Assembly: GCA_030600625.1 (NCBI GenBank)
Contig: JAUVLS010000053.1
Coordinates: forward strand, 1-7,846
Source of the DNA: Bacteroidales bacterium
Lineage (GTDB): Bacteria; Bacteroidota; Bacteroidia; Bacteroidales; UBA12077
DNA: 7,846 bases
Direction: 5' to 3'
The position numbers and the translations under genes were made by a program. A model generated the notes under the pieces. It was not told the DNA's origin, did not search any database, and saw only the letters and a program-made list of their open reading frames with translations. This document shows, one piece after another, positions 5,709 through 7,846 of the stretch; positions within the stretch are counted from its first letter, which is position 1; every line of letters begins with the position of its first letter.

Positions 5709-5884
5709 AAACGCTGTTTAATTTTTAAAGATAGTTCATAACCTGGAATTGCTGAAAAAATTAGTAAATCAATATCTCCTCCTTTTTTGTTATCATCAAC
5801 CCTCGACCCAAAAAGAAATACTTCATCTTCAATATTTTCTAAAGCATATTTTAAAGCTTGTATTTCATCGGAGTATAGGCGCAT
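5681..5884 (-). CDS. Truncated MNT-type nucleotidyltransferase (67 aa)
   Basis: Small nucleotidyltransferase-fold protein of the MNT/MntA type, usually about 95-110 residues, that AMPylates a partner HEPN toxin in MNT-HEPN toxin-antitoxin pairs. Seen here: LFGSRVDD (24-31) with the G-S of the nucleotide-binding loop (26-27), and GGDIDLLIF (35-43) with the metal-binding D37 and D39. The expected third acidic strand (roughly KIDVVV after FFTKCEE) is missing: the frame turns into CC and stops because it enters a deacetylase 3' scrap sharing the bases of TKCEE. No HEPN partner is present. Likely inactive. ATG 5884 fits the family. It follows the ATPase at 6052-7215 by 167 bases. Confidence 0.75.
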   Translation of the reverse strand: MRLYSDEIQALKYALENIEDEVFLFGSRVDDNKKGGDIDLLIFSAIPGYELSLKIKQRFFTKCEECC

Positions 5885-6051
5885 GTTTAGATTTCAAATT
5901 TCAGGTTTCAGATTCCGAGTCTGCCTGTCGATAGACTGGTTTAAAATTAAGAATTTAAATTTAGTTAATTGCTACAGTCAATGGTATATAGTTTTTAGTT
6001 CAAAATCTGCTTGGCGGTAGACAGAGTCACTAAGATCACTAAGTTCGTAGT
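5885..6051. other. Gene-free repeat debris
   Basis: 167 bases without a gene. They hold a run of similar short words (ATTTCAAATTTCAGGTTTCAG, truncated here to its pattern TTTCA repeated), a worn CTGCCTGTCGATAGAC palindrome (about 5920-5935), and a direct repeat TCACTAAG at 6027-6034 and 6036-6043. All are typical intergenic repeats of this phylum. Confidence 0.5.
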
Positions 6052-7215
6052 TTATTTAAAAAATATTTCAGGATTTTTAAGATGTTGCCACTCAAACACA
6101 CTTATGCCGTTTGATCTGTTTTGATTTTGGTTGCCAGCATATATTACTTTTCCTTTTTCGTGGCCGGTTATTTTTTGCCAAAATAATAAGCCTTTAAAAT
6201 AATCTTGTGTAATTGTTTTCCCTGATTTAATTTCAATAGGTAAAAGTTTGTTTTTATTTTCAATAACTACATCAATTTCATGGCCAATATTGTCTCTCCA
6301 AAAAAATAAATTATGATTTTCTCCTTGATTAAATCTGTGTTTAAGTAATTCATTAATAACAAAGTTTTCAAATATACTACCTCCCATATAATGGAGAGAG
6401 AGTTGTTCGGGATTCGTTATCCCTAAAAGAGCACAAGCAAGACCTGTATCATAAAAATACAATTTAGGCATTTTAATTACCCTTTTGTTAAAATTCTTAT
6501 GATGTGGCTGTAAGCGATGTATTATGAAACTGCTTTCTAAAACACTAATCCATGCAGCAATAGTTTTATTAGTTACACCTGTCTCAATGGCAAGACTGTT
6601 AAGATTAAGTAATTGGCCAATTCTTCCTGCACATAACCTAATAAAACGTTCAAAGGAATTTAAATCAGCAATATTCTTTAATTGCCTTACGTCCCGCTCA
6701 ATATAGGTTCGAATGTAGTTTGCATACCATTTGCCTGATTCTACAGGTTGATCATAAACCGGCGGATAGAAACCTTTATGGATTAAATTGATTAAATTTG
6801 AAGTGATTTTATTGGGTAATTCGGAAATAGAAAACGGAAGAAGATATAAATATGCTATTCTACCTGCAAGACTTTGAGAGATGTTTTCCTGTAGTAAAAA
6901 ATTATTTGAACCAGTAATAATAAATTTCCCAAACAATGTAGTTTCATCTAAAATTTGTTGTAAGTAGGAGAAAATTTCCGGAACACGCTGTGCCTCATCC
7001 AGGATTGCTCCTGTTTTGTACTGCAATAAAAATCCACGAGGATCTTCTAAAGCAAATCGTCGAGTATCTGGATTTTCGAGATTTACGTATGGTAGATCAG
7101 GAAAGGTTTGAGTAGCCAAAGTAGTTTTTCCGGATTGACGAGGGCCTATAATTGCAATGGCTTTAAATTGTTTTGCAAGGTTTAATAGTTCTTTTTCAGC
7201 TTTTCGTTTTATCAT
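6052..7215 (-). CDS. AAA_14 / DUF4143 ATPase (387 aa)
   Basis: Complete family member. Walker A GPRQSGKTT (24-32), Walker B AILDEA (70-75), sensor-like TGSNNF (101-106), SLAGR (115-119), YIERDV (171-176), CAGRIGQ (195-201), DTGL (256-259). DUF4143 end with E283, E313-I-D315 and E328-I-K330, so the PD-(D/E)XK-like residues are all kept. Close paralogue of the ATPase at 4127-5296 but clearly diverged, so not a recent duplication. Function is unknown for the family; a cytoplasmic ATPase with a nuclease-like end is the most that the motifs allow. The ATG at 7215 lies 4 bases after a TAACTTTA box, so the mRNA may be nearly leaderless. An upstream alternative promoter overlaps a palindrome at 7291-7311. 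Followed by the broken nucleotidyltransferase. Confidence 0.93.
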   Translation of the reverse strand: MIKRKAEKELLNLAKQFKAIAIIGPRQSGKTTLATQTFPDLPYVNLENPDTRRFALEDPRGFLLQYKTGAILDEAQRVPEIFSYLQQILDETTLFGKFIITGSNNFLLQENISQSLAGRIAYLYLLPFSISELPNKITSNLINLIHKGFYPPVYDQPVESGKWYANYIRTYIERDVRQLKNIADLNSFERFIRLCAGRIGQLLNLNSLAIETGVTNKTIAAWISVLESSFIIHRLQPHHKNFNKRVIKMPKLYFYDTGLACALLGITNPEQLSLHYMGGSIFENFVINELLKHRFNQGENHNLFFWRDNIGHEIDVVIENKNKLLPIEIKSGKTITQDYFKGLLFWQKITGHEKGKVIYAGNQNQNRSNGISVFEWQHLKNPEIFFK

Positions 7216-7219
7216 GCAA

Positions 7220-7250
7220 TAAAGTTACAAAAACAGAATTGGATTCCCAA
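7220..7250 (-). promoter_or_regulatory. Near promoter of the ATPase at 6052-7215
   Basis: TTG (7248-7250), a 20-base spacer and TAACTTTA (7220-7227), one base off the TAnnTTTG box. The start codon follows after 4 bases, which would give a leaderless or almost leaderless message. Confidence 0.4.
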
Positions 7251-7290
7251 ATTGTAAGAAATATTATGGGCGGTTTATTTTAATGCTGGA

Positions 7291-7311
7291 ATTTGTACTA
7301 TGAGTACAAAT
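7291..7311. promoter_or_regulatory. Perfect 21-bp operator-like palindrome
   Basis: ATTTGTACT-ATG-AGTACAAAT: 9-base perfect arms around a 3-base centre. On the minus strand a -7 box TATATTTG (7307-7314) overlaps its right arm, so it may be a repressor site on a far promoter for the ATPase 76 bases downstream. The rest of 7216-7397 shows no gene. Confidence 0.5.
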
Positions 7312-7397
7312 ATAATAATACTAAACTATTATGATTATTTTAAATCGTATGTTTTTGCTGCGGGTTGGTTGCAGATTTAACTATTAACTCAAAACAA

Positions 7398-7721
7398 TTA
7401 TGGTCTTATTTTAAGCATAAAATACTTAACTGTATTCTTCACATTCTGCAAAACCAACTCTTTTACCCAAGGTAAAGGTTTATCTGTCCAGCGTTGATGA
7501 TGAAATGTGAATATTATTCCCTTCGACAAGCTCAGGGCAGTGCCTTCGACAAGCTCAGGGCAGTGCCTTCGACAAGCCTGCCCGTCCGGCAGGCGGGCTC
7601 AGGGCAGTGCCTTCGACAAGTTAAGGGTAAGTTGTTGTGGTCCTTCGACTCCGCTCAGGATTCCACCATTATTTACAGCTTTAATAATATCAAAAATTTC
7701 CGTGAAAATTTTCGACTCAAA
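7398..7721 (-). pseudogene. C-terminal remnant of a polysaccharide deacetylase with repeat insertions
   Basis: The minus strand reads ESKIFTEIFDIIKAVN, PQQLTLNLSKALP, an internal TGA within the repeat array, then IIFTFHHQRWTDKPLPW, VKELVLQNVKN, TVKYFMLKIRP and TAA at 7398-7400. This is the same C-terminal block as at 3765-4043. Both copies have a stop codon just before FESKIF (TAA here, TGA there), so the shared segment starts there. Two repeat types interrupt it: GILSGVEG from CTGAGCGGAGTCGAAGG (about 7640-7660) and the tandem CCTTCGACAAGCTCAGGG array (7519-7625). The ends before and after the array are in the same frame because three extra 23-bp units (69) plus a 21-bp insert are multiples of three. 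No catalytic domain is present. Confidence 0.65.
7519..7625. repeat. 23-bp tandem array with a palindrome inserted in one unit
   Basis: Units of CCTTCGACAAGCTCAGGG plus CAGTG repeat with period 23 (equivalent T at 7522, 7545, 7568), and a fourth starts 44 bases later. The third unit is split after TTCGACAAGC by 21 bases (7578-7598, or one base earlier) of the form CTGCCCGTCCGGCAGGCGGGC, a GC palindrome. The unit TCAGGG then resumes. The same repeat is single at 3949-3967 in the matching place of the other deacetylase copy. Confidence 0.8.
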
Positions 7722-7846
7722 TTACAAATAAGCATCATTTTTCCAATTGAGAATATTTATTTCTTGCTTTTTTCGTTCAACAGAGCCATTATATATTAAG
7801 TACATATCTTTCACATTGGGATTATACTTTTTGAATAAATGTAAAT
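7722..7846 (-). CDS. Unidentified gene, C-terminal 40 codons (runs off right edge)
   Basis: The minus strand is open from the right edge to TAA at 7722-7724, giving 40 codons that end NVKDMYLIYNGS, VERKKQEINILNW, KNDAYL. Composition is Lys/Asn-rich like the other genes here. I do not recognise the family. It could be the true 3' end of a gene or a chance open frame. Its stop coincides with the boundary where similarity between the deacetylase copies begins. Confidence 0.4.
   Translation of the reverse strand, partial: LHLFKKYNPNVKDMYLIYNGSVERKKQEINILNWKNDAYL

Noticed and set aside
5440..5728. Plus-strand frames over the 21-bp tandem repeat
   Set aside because: They are translations of the same tandem and palindromic repeats on the other strand, with no further similarity.
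6524..6706. Plus-strand 60-codon frame
   Set aside because: Antisense shadow of the ATPase at 6052-7215.
7519..7625. CRISPR array
   Set aside because: Repeats are directly adjacent with 5-base joins, there are no unique spacers, and no cas gene is present.
7494..7799. Plus-strand frames over the 23-bp array (LRQAQGSAFDKLRA-type peptides)
   Set aside because: Peptides of this type are the well-known translation of the CCTTCGACAAGCTCAGGG repeat, not proteins.

Overview
The window looks like an accessory, recombination-worn stretch of a Bacteroidetes chromosome. Evidence: AT-rich DNA; promoter boxes of the Bacteroidetes type (TTG, about 19-20 bases, then TAnnTTTG) ahead of several genes; no reliance on Shine-Dalgarno sites; and the GC-rich dispersed repeats common in this phylum (CTGCC-AAA-GGCAG, CCTGCCTGCCGGCAGG and CCTTCGACAAGCTCAGGG types). 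Every gene I can support lies on the minus strand, so the region is described here from right to left.

Right part (7846 to 5303): the 3' end of an unidentified gene at the edge; a decayed C-terminal piece of a polysaccharide-deacetylase-like gene carrying a 23-bp tandem array (7398-7721); a full AAA_14/DUF4143 ATPase (6052-7215); a truncated MNT-type nucleotidyltransferase (5681-5884) joined to another scrap of deacetylase C-terminus (5653-5708); a cluster of GC-rich repeats; and a fragment of the N-terminal half of a deacetylase (about 5363-5455).

Middle (5296 to 1931): a second full ATPase (4127-5296), two more deacetylase C-terminal pieces fused in one open frame and carrying in-frame repeat insertions (3579-4043), a 240-bp repeat and promoter zone, then an AbiE-type pair: antitoxin AbiEi (2721-3338) and nucleotidyltransferase toxin AbiEii. 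The toxin's real start overlaps the antitoxin stop (ATGA at 2721-2724) but is out of frame by one base in an A9 run.

Left part (1896 to 1): a 76-codon N-terminal fragment of a UDP-GlcNAc 2-epimerase, a third full ATPase (294-1472) behind an operator-like inverted repeat, a second 25-codon epimerase N-terminus (177-254), and the first 34 codons of a fourth ATPase running off the left edge.

The overall pattern is that all deacetylase C-terminal scraps lie upstream and all epimerase N-terminal scraps downstream, with ATPase, toxin-antitoxin and nucleotidyltransferase modules between and among them. I infer a hotspot between two surface-polysaccharide genes in which self-promoted modules accumulate, each bringing or duplicating a piece of a flanking gene. 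No cooperation between the ATPases and the AbiE pair can be shown from sequence alone.
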